Shown here one piece after another: positions 43,871 through 52,346 of a DNA stretch of 64,000 nt (the first letter of the stretch is position 1; the number at the start of each line of letters is the position of its first letter). The notes under the pieces were generated by a model, which saw only the letters and a program-made list of their open reading frames with translations, ran no database searches and was not told where the DNA came from. The position numbers and the translations under genes were made by a program. This DNA is from Methanococcoides sp. EBM-47 (GTDB taxonomy: Archaea > Halobacteriota > Methanosarcinia > Methanosarcinales > Methanosarcinaceae), in assembly GCA_001896725.1 (NCBI GenBank), contig MPPA01000022.1, forward strand, positions 62,001 through 126,000, read 5' to 3'.

Positions 43871-44056
43871 TCAATCTATGCGCAGGTTTTGCCTTTGCTG
43901 ATAGTCCTCAATTGCATTCTCTAGCTTTTTTATAAGGTCCTTAGTTTCATTGATAGTCAATTTGAGTATTTCCTCATCTTTCTCATGAGTGATCATTATT
44001 CTGACATTTTTTCTCTCAATATCAACGCTGATATTCCTGGTCCCATCTTTTGTCAT
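43871..44056 (-). CDS. Small hypothetical protein between nnr and moaC
   Basis: A 61-residue protein with a beta-rich N-terminal half ('RNISVDIERKNVRIMITHEK') and a helical, charged C-terminal half ('INETKDLIKKLENAIEDYQQ'). It lies 4 bases after nnr and 4 before moaC, so it is surely co-transcribed. No family is recognised. The tight packing supports it as a real gene. Confidence 0.65.
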   Translation of the reverse strand: MTKDGTRNISVDIERKNVRIMITHEKDEEILKLTINETKDLIKKLENAIEDYQQRQNLRID

Positions 44057-44060
44057 AAGC

Positions 44061-45533
44061 TCACTTCCTCATCACATCAGTTATCCTTTCGATCACATCG
44101 GTAGCTAGTAATCCGTATCCTTTATCTTTGAATGCAAGGTCTCCTGCAGTTCCATTTATAAAAGCTGCACAGGTAGCAGCTTTCATTGGTGAGTTCACGG
44201 CTAAAAGTGCGCCTGTGATCCCTGCAAGCACATCTCCTGTGCCACCCACGCTCATTCCTGCATTACCAGTTCTGTTGAGCATGACTTTCCTCCCATCGGA
44301 AATAATATCCACTTTTCCTTTGAGAAGAGTAACTAGATCATTTTCCTTAGAAAAAGTTATTACTTCTTCTATCCTCTTGTTCATGTCCGATGCAGTTTCA
44401 ACTTTTCTTATCCTTGAAAATTCTTTGGCATGGGGGGTGATCACTATTTTAGAGGTAGTATATTTAGTCCCTTCAACAGCAAGTAATGCATCTGCGTCAA
44501 GCACTAGTTTTTTGCACAAAGGGATTATTTTGCGCACAGTTCTCTCCACTCCTTCTTCATTCCCAAGCCCCATCCCCATAACAATTACGTCATGCTGACA
44601 AACGAGTTTTGTTATCAGGGGCAGATCATCACTGCACAGTCTTTGGCCTGATAGACAACGTACAATGAGATCTGGAGAAAACGATGCAATGGTGCTGGCC
44701 ACATTGGACGGGGCCGCTACTGTTACGATATCAGCTCCTGTTCTGAGAGCTGCGAGGGCGGCCAGGGCCGGTGCTCCCGAGTAAGCTCCTCCTCCTATTA
44801 TGAGTATTCTGCCTGCTTGTCCCTTATGGGAATCAGGTGTCCTTATACTTAGGTTTCTCAGGTTCCCTATACCTGTAAATCTTTCAGCATGAGAACAAAC
44901 ACCTATGCCTTCCACCTTTAATTCACCAGTGTAATGGGATGCTGGGAGCTTGTTCAATTCTTCTTTCATTTTATGGAAAGTAATTGTCAGATCTGCTTTG
45001 ACACATTTCGGAGCTTCGCTATTTGTGTCCATTGTTCCAGAAGGCACGTCGATCGATATCACAAACTTTCCAGATGAATTTATAAGTTCTATTGCCGAAG
45101 CTTCTGGTTCTTTGATATCACCTTTCGCACCAGTTCCAAGCATTCCGTCAACTATGATATCGGCATTATTTATCGATCTGGATAGCCTCTCATCTCCGGG
45201 ATATGTTATTTCGTTTATACTGCTGATGTCACAATATCTAAGCAGGAGAAAGTTCTTCTTTGATTCTTCAGTACGTATGGAGGCTGCATTTCCCAAAAGT
45301 ACGACATCGATCTGGAAATGTGGGAGCTGGCAAAGGTGGCGTGCGGCCACAAAAGCATCTCCCCCGTTGTTCCCTCTGCCTGCAATGAACAATACTTTTC
45401 CTCCAGAGAAACGATCACTTATCGCTTTTGATACTGCAGAGCCTGCGTTCTCCATGAGCTGGATGGGTAAAAGGCCAAGCTGGGAGCAATTTATATCAAT
45501 AGCTTTCATTTCTTCCCAGGTAATAGGATCCAT
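44061..45533 (-). CDS. nnr: Bifunctional NAD(P)HX epimerase/dehydratase
   Basis: Nnr repairs hydrated NADH and NADPH: an N-terminal epimerase and a C-terminal ADP/ATP-dependent dehydratase. 490 residues. 'VLFIAGRGNNGGDAFVAARHL' (about 46-66) and 'IVDGMLGTGAKGD' (about 130-142) belong to the epimerase; 'HKGQAGRILIIGGGAYSGAPALAALAALRTGAD' (about 220-250) and 'NAGMSVGGTGDVLAGITGALLA' (about 426-447) to the kinase-fold dehydratase. First gene of a nnr-hypothetical-moaC operon. Confidence 0.95.
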   Translation of the reverse strand: MDPITWEEMKAIDINCSQLGLLPIQLMENAGSAVSKAISDRFSGGKVLFIAGRGNNGGDAFVAARHLCQLPHFQIDVVLLGNAASIRTEESKKNFLLLRYCDISSINEITYPGDERLSRSINNADIIVDGMLGTGAKGDIKEPEASAIELINSSGKFVISIDVPSGTMDTNSEAPKCVKADLTITFHKMKEELNKLPASHYTGELKVEGIGVCSHAERFTGIGNLRNLSIRTPDSHKGQAGRILIIGGGAYSGAPALAALAALRTGADIVTVAAPSNVASTIASFSPDLIVRCLSGQRLCSDDLPLITKLVCQHDVIVMGMGLGNEEGVERTVRKIIPLCKKLVLDADALLAVEGTKYTTSKIVITPHAKEFSRIRKVETASDMNKRIEEVITFSKENDLVTLLKGKVDIISDGRKVMLNRTGNAGMSVGGTGDVLAGITGALLAVNSPMKAATCAAFINGTAGDLAFKDKGYGLLATDVIERITDVMRK

Positions 45534-45588
45534 AGTTATCTTTTAATCCATTGTTTTACATTCTATTTATTCATTGATATTCCCTGAA

Positions 45589-45623
45589 CCCAATAATTGA
45601 TCAAAGATCATGGTTTTATTGGG
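45589..45623. other. Nested hairpin in the nnr/RCK-DHH divergent region
   Basis: CCCAATAA (45589-45596) pairs with TTATTGGG (45616-45623), and inside it TGATC (45598-45602) pairs with GATCA (45606-45610) around AAA. It lies between two divergent genes, 54 bases before the ATG at 45677. It may be an operator or leader structure. Confidence 0.45.
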
Positions 45624-45676
45624 GTGAAGATTATGGAGGTCGTTCTATTAACGCCAGCACCAAAGAGACGAATGCC

Positions 45677-47119
45677 ATGGACAAGTCTAAGATAAAACCT
45701 CTTTATCTGGTCCTGGGCAGCGGTAGTTTAGGTTTCGCTCTTATTAAAGAGCTCAAAGAACGCGATAAAGAAATATTTGTTGTAGATAAGGACCCTCAAA
45801 AGGTTGAAACCTTGAGAGAAGAAGCTTATGATGCTATTGTAGGTGACATCAGCGATCCGGAGGTTTTGGAAAAGATCAACACAAAGAACCTGGCGGCTAT
45901 AATGGTCCTAAGTTCTGATCCGCTGGCTAATAAAGCTGCGCTGGAGAATATAAGGAAAAAAGTTTCACCAGATGTTTATTGCGTAGCACGGGCATCAGAT
46001 TACATCGACATGCAAGAAATGGAAACAATTGGTGCCGATCTTGTGATCATTCCTCCCAAAGTTGTAGCAAAATCCCTTGCAAGGTCTTTGGAAAGAGCAG
46101 AGTCTATGTTAAGAGGGAACAGACTTGTCCAGTGGTTCAATGGGTTGAGAGGTAAGACCTTGGCAATAGTCGTGCACAATAATCCGGACCCTGATTCTAT
46201 CTCAGGCGCTCTTGCTCTTCAGGAGATTGCTAAAAGCTTTGATGTAGCTTCAGACATCCTTTATAGTGGGGAGATAGGTCATCAGGAGAACAAAGCGTTT
46301 GTGAATTTGTTAGATATAGATCTTTTCAAGATGGAAGAACGTGATATCTCAACTTATGATAAAATAGCTCTTGTAGACTGTGCAGTTCCGGGGTCAAATA
46401 ATAGTCTGCAGCCAGGTACCCGTATAGGTGCTATCTTTGACCATCATCAGGTTGACGATGCGCATATAGATGCAGAGTTCATAGATATACGCCCGAACGT
46501 GGGTGCTTCGGCAACAATTCTTACAAAATATCTTCAGGAACTAAATATTGACATTGATAAAAAACTTGCAACCGCTTTGCTATACGGTATTCGGACCGAT
46601 ACTCTGGACTTTAAAAGGAATACAGATTCTTCCGATCTTTCTGCAGCATCGTATCTGTATCCTCTGTCAGAGCATCACATTCTTGATCAGCTTGAGCGTC
46701 CTTCTATGTCCACAGAAACTCTTGATGTATTGGGTGAGGCTATTATAAATAGGCAGGTATATAGCGGCTATCTCATTTCGAACGTTGGGAGTATCAGGGA
46801 TAGAGATACATTGCCTCAGGCAGCAGACTATCTGCTAAATCTCGAAGGGATATCGACCACTCTCGTCTTTGGTGTGTCAGAGGACACGATCTTTGTTTCA
46901 GGTAGAAGCAACGATATACGTGTGAATCTGGGAGATGTCATGAAAAAAGCATTTGGTGAAGGTTCAGCTGGAGGTCATTCCAATGCTGCAGCCGCACAGA
47001 TCCCGTTGGGTGTGTTCAGTGTTGCAAAGGACAGGCAGACTTTGCTTAAACTTGTGAACGAATCTGTTGTTAAAAGGTTCCTTAATGCGGTAGGCGTGGA
47101 AGAATCGAACAAGAACTGA
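45677..47119 (+). CDS. RCK-DHH-DHHA1 fusion, NanoRNase/phosphodiesterase-like
   Basis: A 480-residue protein. Residues about 8-145 are a TrkA-N/RCK_N Rossmann domain ('YLVLGSGSLGFALIKEL', 'VVDKDPQKV', 'GDISDPEVL'). About 160-470 are a DHH phosphoesterase: 'VVHNNPDPDSISGALAL' (166-182), 'LVDCAVPG' (232-239), 'FDHHQVDD' (254-261), and DHHA1 'GSAGGHSNAAAAQIPLG' (about 432-448). DHH enzymes of this type hydrolyse short RNAs or cyclic dinucleotides; RCK domains bind nucleotides. The substrate is unresolved. A hairpin terminator follows the stop. Confidence 0.85.
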   Translation: MDKSKIKPLYLVLGSGSLGFALIKELKERDKEIFVVDKDPQKVETLREEAYDAIVGDISDPEVLEKINTKNLAAIMVLSSDPLANKAALENIRKKVSPDVYCVARASDYIDMQEMETIGADLVIIPPKVVAKSLARSLERAESMLRGNRLVQWFNGLRGKTLAIVVHNNPDPDSISGALALQEIAKSFDVASDILYSGEIGHQENKAFVNLLDIDLFKMEERDISTYDKIALVDCAVPGSNNSLQPGTRIGAIFDHHQVDDAHIDAEFIDIRPNVGASATILTKYLQELNIDIDKKLATALLYGIRTDTLDFKRNTDSSDLSAASYLYPLSEHHILDQLERPSMSTETLDVLGEAIINRQVYSGYLISNVGSIRDRDTLPQAADYLLNLEGISTTLVFGVSEDTIFVSGRSNDIRVNLGDVMKKAFGEGSAGGHSNAAAAQIPLGVFSVAKDRQTLLKLVNESVVKRFLNAVGVEESNKN

Positions 47120-47143
47120 TCAGTTGAAAGTTAGTTCTTTTTT
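47111..47143 (+). terminator. Terminator of the RCK-DHH gene
   Basis: AAGAAC (47111-47116) pairs with GTTCTT (47134-47139) across a 17-base loop, followed by a T-run to 47143. The TGA stop at 47117-47119 lies in the loop, and the stem begins inside the last codons. Confidence 0.6.
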
Positions 47144-47448
47144 ATTTCACCTTCTTTTCACTGTTTTATCATTGCCCGCTGTAATCATTTATTGTTACTC
47201 AAGTCTTACTGTTTAAATCATATCTGCCATGTATGTATGGAATTGTCAGTTGATATATTTCTTACTTTTTCACACATATTCATACGCATACCTTTCATTC
47301 CAAATGTAGTATGTTTTTGTATGAATAGGTATGAACATGCAGCTGCAATCATTTCATACTTGTATGAAAGGATAGGCAGCGTATCTATTTTGCTGTAAAT
47401 TCTCCTATATTTTAGTAGAGTTTAGAATAGCTAGGAAGGTATAGGAAC
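47144..47448. other. Non-coding stretch with a TTCATAC/GTATGAA motif cluster
   Basis: About 300 bases with no gene. Between 47277 and 47369 the heptamer TTCATAC or its complement occurs five times: TATTCATAC 47277-47285, GTATGAATA 47319-47327, GTATGAA 47329-47335, TTTCATAC 47352-47359 and GTATGAAA 47362-47369. The last two form a tight palindrome with a 2-base spacer and the first two a 9-base inverted repeat. Role unknown. Confidence 0.5.
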
Positions 47449-47722
47449 ATGAATCTATATAACTTGTTAGAAAATTATTTTGTCGATAGTGAAGATGTTG
47501 TAAGAACACTCACAAACTGATTCTTGAGCCAGGCTATGGGATTTGAGGCATTATAGCAGTCAGGTGCAGAAAATACGAAACGAATAATAGCAGAAGGCTA
47601 CAAAGGGTGCATATTAGAAGAATAAAGCATATCATCTCTTAGCTAGGAATAAGAACACATCTACTTCCAAAGTATCAAGGATTTCTCAGGAACTGGATGA
47701 GAAGGTTAGAGAGGCTCTATAG
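47449..47722 (+). pseudogene. Decayed IS256-family transposase fragment
   Basis: ATG at 47449 opens 'NLYNLLENYFVDSEDVVRTLTN', then TGA, 'FLSQAMGFEAL', TAG, 'QSGAENTKR' and 'EGYKG', which follow the N-terminus of IS256 (mutator) transposases with stops where a Trp and a Gln would be. After an internal loss, 47640-47719 reads 'STSKVSRISQELDEKVREAL' before TAG, matching a later part of the same family. Internal stops and deletion show it is dead. No terminal repeats were found. Confidence 0.65.
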
Positions 47723-48048
47723 AAAGTCTCTTCTCTAAGCTTAGCTAAATAATTATAATTTTCGTAAAGAGTTTTGATAAACCTACTTTCTCCAGTATCA
47801 CGTTCTACTAAAATATAAATATAGCTAAATAAAACCATCCCATAGAAAGCCGCGTGAATCATACAGTTTTCTATATCTTGAATATTTTCAAATGTATTTC
47901 TATACATTGATCGTATTTGCGGAATTAAACCGAATGACAGTGATTTTACGAGCATTCCTGCAAGGCTGTTACATACATTGTTTAAATCGGATCTATTATA
48001 CAAAGCCTCTGGTGTTATATAATTAGAGTAAAGGTATTTGGACCTCAT
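47686..48048 (-). CDS. Hypothetical protein at the edge of the accessory segment
   Basis: An open frame of 120 codons from the ATG at 48048 (longer starts at 48090 and 48186 overlap the permease gene). 'PQIRSMYRNTFENIQDIENCMIHAAFYGMVLFSYIYILVERD' looks protein-like and contains one hydrophobic stretch. Its last residues overlap the transposase remnant, so the C-terminus may be recent. No family is recognised; it may be a non-functional relic. Confidence 0.4.
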   Translation of the reverse strand: MRSKYLYSNYITPEALYNRSDLNNVCNSLAGMLVKSLSFGLIPQIRSMYRNTFENIQDIENCMIHAAFYGMVLFSYIYILVERDTGESRFIKTLYENYNYLAKLREETFYRASLTFSSSS

Positions 48049-48184
48049 TAAATGGCTTTTAAGTATAATATATAAATCTAACAATATCATATATAATTTA
48101 TTAAGAAAATATTTATAAAAGTAAAGTATATATGTATTATTGATTTTACTAAAATATATGGTAAAGGCACTAATCAGCAAAAAC

Positions 48185-49135
48185 ATGAGAAAATTTCTGT
48201 TGATAAGATCTATTCATTTGATTATCGTAATGTTAGGAGCAACTTTCTTGACGTTTGCAATTACATTCATAGCACCAAGTGATCCTGCCGAAATGATGTA
48301 TTTTTCAAGAGATGTAGTTCCTACAAAAGAAATGATAGAACAGGCAAGAGAGGAAATGGGCCTGAATGATCCACTTTTAATACAATACGGCAGATGGTTA
48401 ACAGGTATAGCTAGAGGAGATTTGGGATATTCTTATAGTCTGAGAACAAATGTATCCGAAATATTACCGCAAAAGATAGAAAAAACAGTATATTTAGCAT
48501 GCTTTTCCATTGTCATCTTATTTGTTGTTTCGTTTGCTCTTGGTGTTATTGCTGCTATGTGCAAGAACAGAGTCATAGACCATATCATAAAGATACTATC
48601 GATGCTAAGTATCTCAATCCCCAGCTTCTGGTTAGGGCTCATTCTGATGTATTATTTTGTTGTTCAGCTACAATTATTCAAAATAACAGACAGTGACCAT
48701 GCAAGTAGTATTGTGCTGCCAGCCCTTACACTTGCCATTCCCCTTATCGGAAGGTATACCATGCAAATAAGAGCAGAAGTGCTGGATGAGCTTGGATGTA
48801 ATTATGTCTTAGGGGCAAGGACTAGAGGAATTAAGGAATTCCGGATTATTTGGAGTCATGTAATACCAAATACGCTTATCAATATTATAACTCTTTTTGG
48901 CATGACAATTGCTTTCCTTTTAGGTGGAACAGCAATTGTAGAAGTAATATTTTCATGGCCAGGGTTGGGGTCCATGGCCCTAGATGCAATAAATCAAAGA
49001 GATTACGTGCTGCTGCAGGCATACGTTCTGCTTATGGCCTTCATTTATGTCGGAATGAATTTTATTGTAGATGTTATAACGCAGTTAATTGATCCAAGGG
49101 TCAACATATTCGGAGGTTGCAAACATAATGAGTAA
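48185..49135 (+). CDS. Nickel/peptide-type ABC transporter permease (NikB/DppB-like)
   Basis: A 316-residue permease with six helices. 'ATFLTFAITFIAPSDPAEMM' follows the first helix as in DppB/NikB; 'QIRAEVLDELGCNYVLGARTRGIKEFRII' (about 195-224) is the EAA loop contacting the ATPase; 'FSWPGLGSMALDAINQRDY' (about 257-275) is the family C-terminal motif. I start at 'MRKFLLIRSI' (48185); in-frame starts at 48140 and 48158 are less likely. It is the first gene of a five-gene importer operon. Confidence 0.85.
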   Translation: MRKFLLIRSIHLIIVMLGATFLTFAITFIAPSDPAEMMYFSRDVVPTKEMIEQAREEMGLNDPLLIQYGRWLTGIARGDLGYSYSLRTNVSEILPQKIEKTVYLACFSIVILFVVSFALGVIAAMCKNRVIDHIIKILSMLSISIPSFWLGLILMYYFVVQLQLFKITDSDHASSIVLPALTLAIPLIGRYTMQIRAEVLDELGCNYVLGARTRGIKEFRIIWSHVIPNTLINIITLFGMTIAFLLGGTAIVEVIFSWPGLGSMALDAINQRDYVLLQAYVLLMAFIYVGMNFIVDVITQLIDPRVNIFGGCKHNE

Positions 49136-49934
49136 GCACTTAACTGTAATCATAACGACCGCACTGGCAGCAAGTATTGTATTAATTTCATTGATTGCAC
49201 CTTTTATTGCTCCAAATGACCCTTACAAAACAGATTTCAAAAGTGTCCTTGCTGAACCTAATGATGAGTATCCGTTAGGTACTGATCAGGTTGGAAGATG
49301 CATCCTATCCAGAATACTTTATGGTGCAAATGTTTCTCTGAGCATTACATTTGCACTTCTAAGCCTTGTTTTTGTTAGTGGTGTCACCATAGGTATAGTA
49401 TCAGGAATGAAAGGTGGAATAGTAGATGATATCCTAATGAGACTTGCTGATATAGTACTGGCTTTTCCCGATATTGTCCTTGTTATTGCCATCGTAGGAG
49501 TTATGGGTAGCAGTGTATCCAATATGATAATTGGTCTGTCTCTTGTCTGGTGGACAAAATATGCAAGGTTGACCCGGGTTTCTGTTATGAAGGCCAAGGG
49601 AAATATCTATGTAAGTGCAGCAAGGATGGCCGGAGCTAGTGACTTGAAGCTGATTACACACTATATTTTGCCTAATATTGCCACTGCACTAATAGTCCAG
49701 TTGGTACTGGACATAAGTGGGATGTTGCTTGCAATTTCAAGTATGTCATTTTTAGGTTTAGGGGTTCAGCCACCGACACCTGAGTGGGGAAATATGCTCA
49801 ACGAAGGGCGTAGTTATTTTCAGACAGCACCATGGCTTCTCACCTACCCAGGACTTGCGATTTTTATAACGGTTGCAGTGTTCAATTTGCTTGGTGATGG
49901 AGTACGTGAAATACTTAGTAGAGAGCAAGCATGA
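49128..49934 (+). CDS. Nickel/peptide-type ABC transporter permease (NikC/DppC-like)
   Basis: A 268-residue permease. 'FIAPNDPYKTDF', 'EYPLGTDQVGRCILSRILYGANVSLSI' (about 50-77) and the EAA loop 'TRVSVMKAKGNIYVSAARMAGASDLKLI' (about 148-175) are typical of DppC/NikC; 'SFLGLGVQPPTPEWGNMLNEG' (about 207-227) is the C-terminal signature. The ATG at 49128 follows GGAGG by 11 bases and overlaps the previous stop by 8. Together with NikB-like it forms the membrane channel. Confidence 0.9.
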   Translation: MSKHLTVIITTALAASIVLISLIAPFIAPNDPYKTDFKSVLAEPNDEYPLGTDQVGRCILSRILYGANVSLSITFALLSLVFVSGVTIGIVSGMKGGIVDDILMRLADIVLAFPDIVLVIAIVGVMGSSVSNMIIGLSLVWWTKYARLTRVSVMKAKGNIYVSAARMAGASDLKLITHYILPNIATALIVQLVLDISGMLLAISSMSFLGLGVQPPTPEWGNMLNEGRSYFQTAPWLLTYPGLAIFITVAVFNLLGDGVREILSREQA

Positions 49935-49974
49935 AGATTTCTATATATTATACAATATATCTAGGAGGGCGAAA

Positions 49975-51504
49975 ATGAAGTATTTTTTAATAGTACTGGT
50001 AATATTTTCTGTTGGTATTTCAGGATGTGTTTTAAACAATAGCGACTCTAGCGATGAAAATGTGCTGAATATGGCAATTTTCTGGCTGGACAACGATGTT
50101 GATCCAATAAACGGATGGAACGGATGGACCTTAACAAGATGTGGTATTGGTGAAAATCTTGTCCAGATGGATGAAAATATGATTTTAAGACCGTCTATTG
50201 CTGACAGTTATGAGATTGTTGATGAATATACAACAGTTTTTCATATCAGGGATGGGGTCACATTTCACAATGGAAATTCTGTAGATGCAACTGCCTGTAA
50301 AGCTTCTATAGAAAGAGCCTTGGAAAAAACAGACAGGTTTGATGTGAAATTTCCTGTGGAAAGTATAACTGCAGACGGACAAAACCTTATAATAAAGACA
50401 AGTGAACCAAGTGGAACTCTGCTTAATAAACTTGCAGATACTGTCTTTATCATCGTGGATGTCTCTGAAGCAGATGAAGAAGATTTCAAGTATAAACCAA
50501 TCTGTACAGGTACCTTCAAAATTGAAGAATTTAATGCTGATAAGGGCATGGTCCTGAGCAAACACAAAGGACACTGGTTAGGGAACACTAATGTAGATGT
50601 TGTCAATGTCAAATATATACAGGATGCCAGTGCACGCGCAATGGCACTTCAGGCCAAGGAGATAGATCTTGCGACCCAGCTTAGTAAGCACGAATTAGAA
50701 TTATTCGAAGACAATGAGGATTTTATAGTTCAGAAAGGACCAAATCTAAGAGTATTTTTACTGAGACTTAACTTTGAAAAGCCATATATGAAAGAATTAG
50801 CCTTCAGGCAGGCTTTGAGCTATGGAATGGATAAGGAAACCTACGCTTTTAAGCTAGTAGACGGTACACCGGCAAAAGGACCAATTAACGAATTATTATC
50901 TTTCGGATATAAAGGTGAGGATTATTATCAATATAATCCTAGAAAAGCCAATGAATTATTGGACGAATTAGGATATCTGGATACAGATGGTGATGGTGTT
51001 AGAGAATGCAATGGTAAAAATATAGTTCTTGAATATATTTCTAGGACAAATCATGGTGCTGATGCAAATAATATAGGGATTGCAATGCAGCAACAATATA
51101 AAGAAATAGGCATCGGGATGAAAGTATCCCAAATGGAGAACTATGCCGATTTGGCAAGCAGCGGTAATTTTGACATGCTTTGGGAAAGATGGACACCTGC
51201 TCCAACCGGTGATTGCCAGTATTTCATCGAATCTGGATATATTACAAATGCTGCCGGCAATTATGGAAAATATAGCAATGCCACACTTGATGCTATCAAT
51301 TCAGAACTGAACTCAACATTAAATAAAAATGACAGGGATGCGCTAGGACTTAAAGCTACTGAGCTTGTGATGGAAGATGTAGCTTCCCTCTTTATTTATT
51401 ATCAGGAGGGCAACATTGTTACCAGCAAAAAGGTCGAAGGGGTGGAACGTTTCATTTCCGAAGTATACTATGTTGATGATAGAGTAAGACTGGTAGATGC
51501 TTGA
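49975..51504 (+). CDS. Extracellular solute-binding lipoprotein (NikA/OppA-like)
   Basis: A 509-residue family 5 binding protein. The ATG at 49975 follows AGGAGG by 7 bases; the frame extends upstream in the previous gene. 'MKYFLIVLVIFSVGISGCVLN' is a lipoprotein-type leader with C18. 'DPINGWNGWTLTRCGIGENLVQMDENMILRPSIADSYE' (about 42-79) resembles nickel/metallophore-binding members rather than plain peptide binders. It would deliver ligand to the two permeases. Nickel is plausible because methanogens need it for F430 and hydrogenases, but ligand is inferred. Confidence 0.85.
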   Translation: MKYFLIVLVIFSVGISGCVLNNSDSSDENVLNMAIFWLDNDVDPINGWNGWTLTRCGIGENLVQMDENMILRPSIADSYEIVDEYTTVFHIRDGVTFHNGNSVDATACKASIERALEKTDRFDVKFPVESITADGQNLIIKTSEPSGTLLNKLADTVFIIVDVSEADEEDFKYKPICTGTFKIEEFNADKGMVLSKHKGHWLGNTNVDVVNVKYIQDASARAMALQAKEIDLATQLSKHELELFEDNEDFIVQKGPNLRVFLLRLNFEKPYMKELAFRQALSYGMDKETYAFKLVDGTPAKGPINELLSFGYKGEDYYQYNPRKANELLDELGYLDTDGDGVRECNGKNIVLEYISRTNHGADANNIGIAMQQQYKEIGIGMKVSQMENYADLASSGNFDMLWERWTPAPTGDCQYFIESGYITNAAGNYGKYSNATLDAINSELNSTLNKNDRDALGLKATELVMEDVASLFIYYQEGNIVTSKKVEGVERFISEVYYVDDRVRLVDA

Positions 51505-51560
51505 AATATAGGAAAGGAACTTTCCTTTTCTTTTTCCTTTTATTCATTGGAGTGATGTAA

Positions 51561-52346
51561 ATGTCTAAAATTCTTGAAGTCAGTGATCTAACTGTGAGCT
51601 ATGGTGGAAAAGGGATACTGAGCAATATAAATATAGATCTTGAGCAGGGCGAAATCCTTGGTATCGTAGGAGAAAGTGGAAGCGGAAAAACTACATTACT
51701 CAAGGCTATACTGGGTATTTTACCAGATAGTGGAACAATTGAATGTGGAAATATAACATTGTTTAAAAAAAGTATTAAAAAATTAAACAAAAAGGAATTA
51801 CGAAATCTTCGGGGTAAAGATATTGCAATAATTTTTCAAAATCCAGGAACTTATCTCAACTCTATAAAAATAATATCTACCCAATTCGTAGAAACAATAA
51901 TGAATCACAAATATATAAGTAAATCAGAGGCAAACGAATTAATAAGATCGACTATTTTGAAAATGAATTTACCTAATCCCGATAGAATTATGAAAAGCTA
52001 TCCATTTGAATTAAGTGGAGGCATGTTGCAAAGGGTTTACATTGCAATGGCTATGGCACTTCATCCAAAGATTATATTAGCAGATGAACCGACAAGCGCG
52101 CTCGACGTTTCAATTAGTAGAGTAATAGTTGAAGAAATGATGAAGCTTAGGGACACAGAAGGAACCAGTTTCATTGTGGTCACACACGATATAGGCATAG
52201 CTGCTCATATTGCTGACAGGATTATTGTAATGAAAAACGGGAAAATCGTTGAGATGGGTAAACCAAATGATGTTGTGACAGACCCTAAAGATGACTACAC
52301 AAAATTGTTAATTGGTGCAATACCTTTACTTGGGGGATTGCATTAA
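51561..52346 (+). CDS. ABC transporter ATP-binding protein (NikD/DppD-like)
   Basis: A 261-residue ATPase. Walker A 'GESGSGKTT' (about 36-44), 'IAIIFQNPGTYLNSI' (about 87-101) as Q-loop, signature 'ELSGGMLQRVYIAMAMAL' (about 150-167) and Walker B 'IILADEPTSALD' (about 170-181). The gene has GGAGTGATG upstream of ATG. It lies 56 bases after the lipoprotein gene and overlaps the second ATPase by one base (TAATG). It powers the importer. Confidence 0.9.
   Translation: MSKILEVSDLTVSYGGKGILSNINIDLEQGEILGIVGESGSGKTTLLKAILGILPDSGTIECGNITLFKKSIKKLNKKELRNLRGKDIAIIFQNPGTYLNSIKIISTQFVETIMNHKYISKSEANELIRSTILKMNLPNPDRIMKSYPFELSGGMLQRVYIAMAMALHPKIILADEPTSALDVSISRVIVEEMMKLRDTEGTSFIVVTHDIGIAAHIADRIIVMKNGKIVEMGKPNDVVTDPKDDYTKLLIGAIPLLGGLH

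Noticed and set aside
45631-45695. Short frame with ATG-GAG before the RCK-DHH gene
   Set aside because: About 20 codons, overlapping the real start, no family; not enough evidence for a leader peptide.
47192-47398. 68-codon plus-strand frame
   Set aside because: It crosses the TTCATAC motif cluster, has no ribosome-binding site and reads as random sequence rich in C, H and Y.
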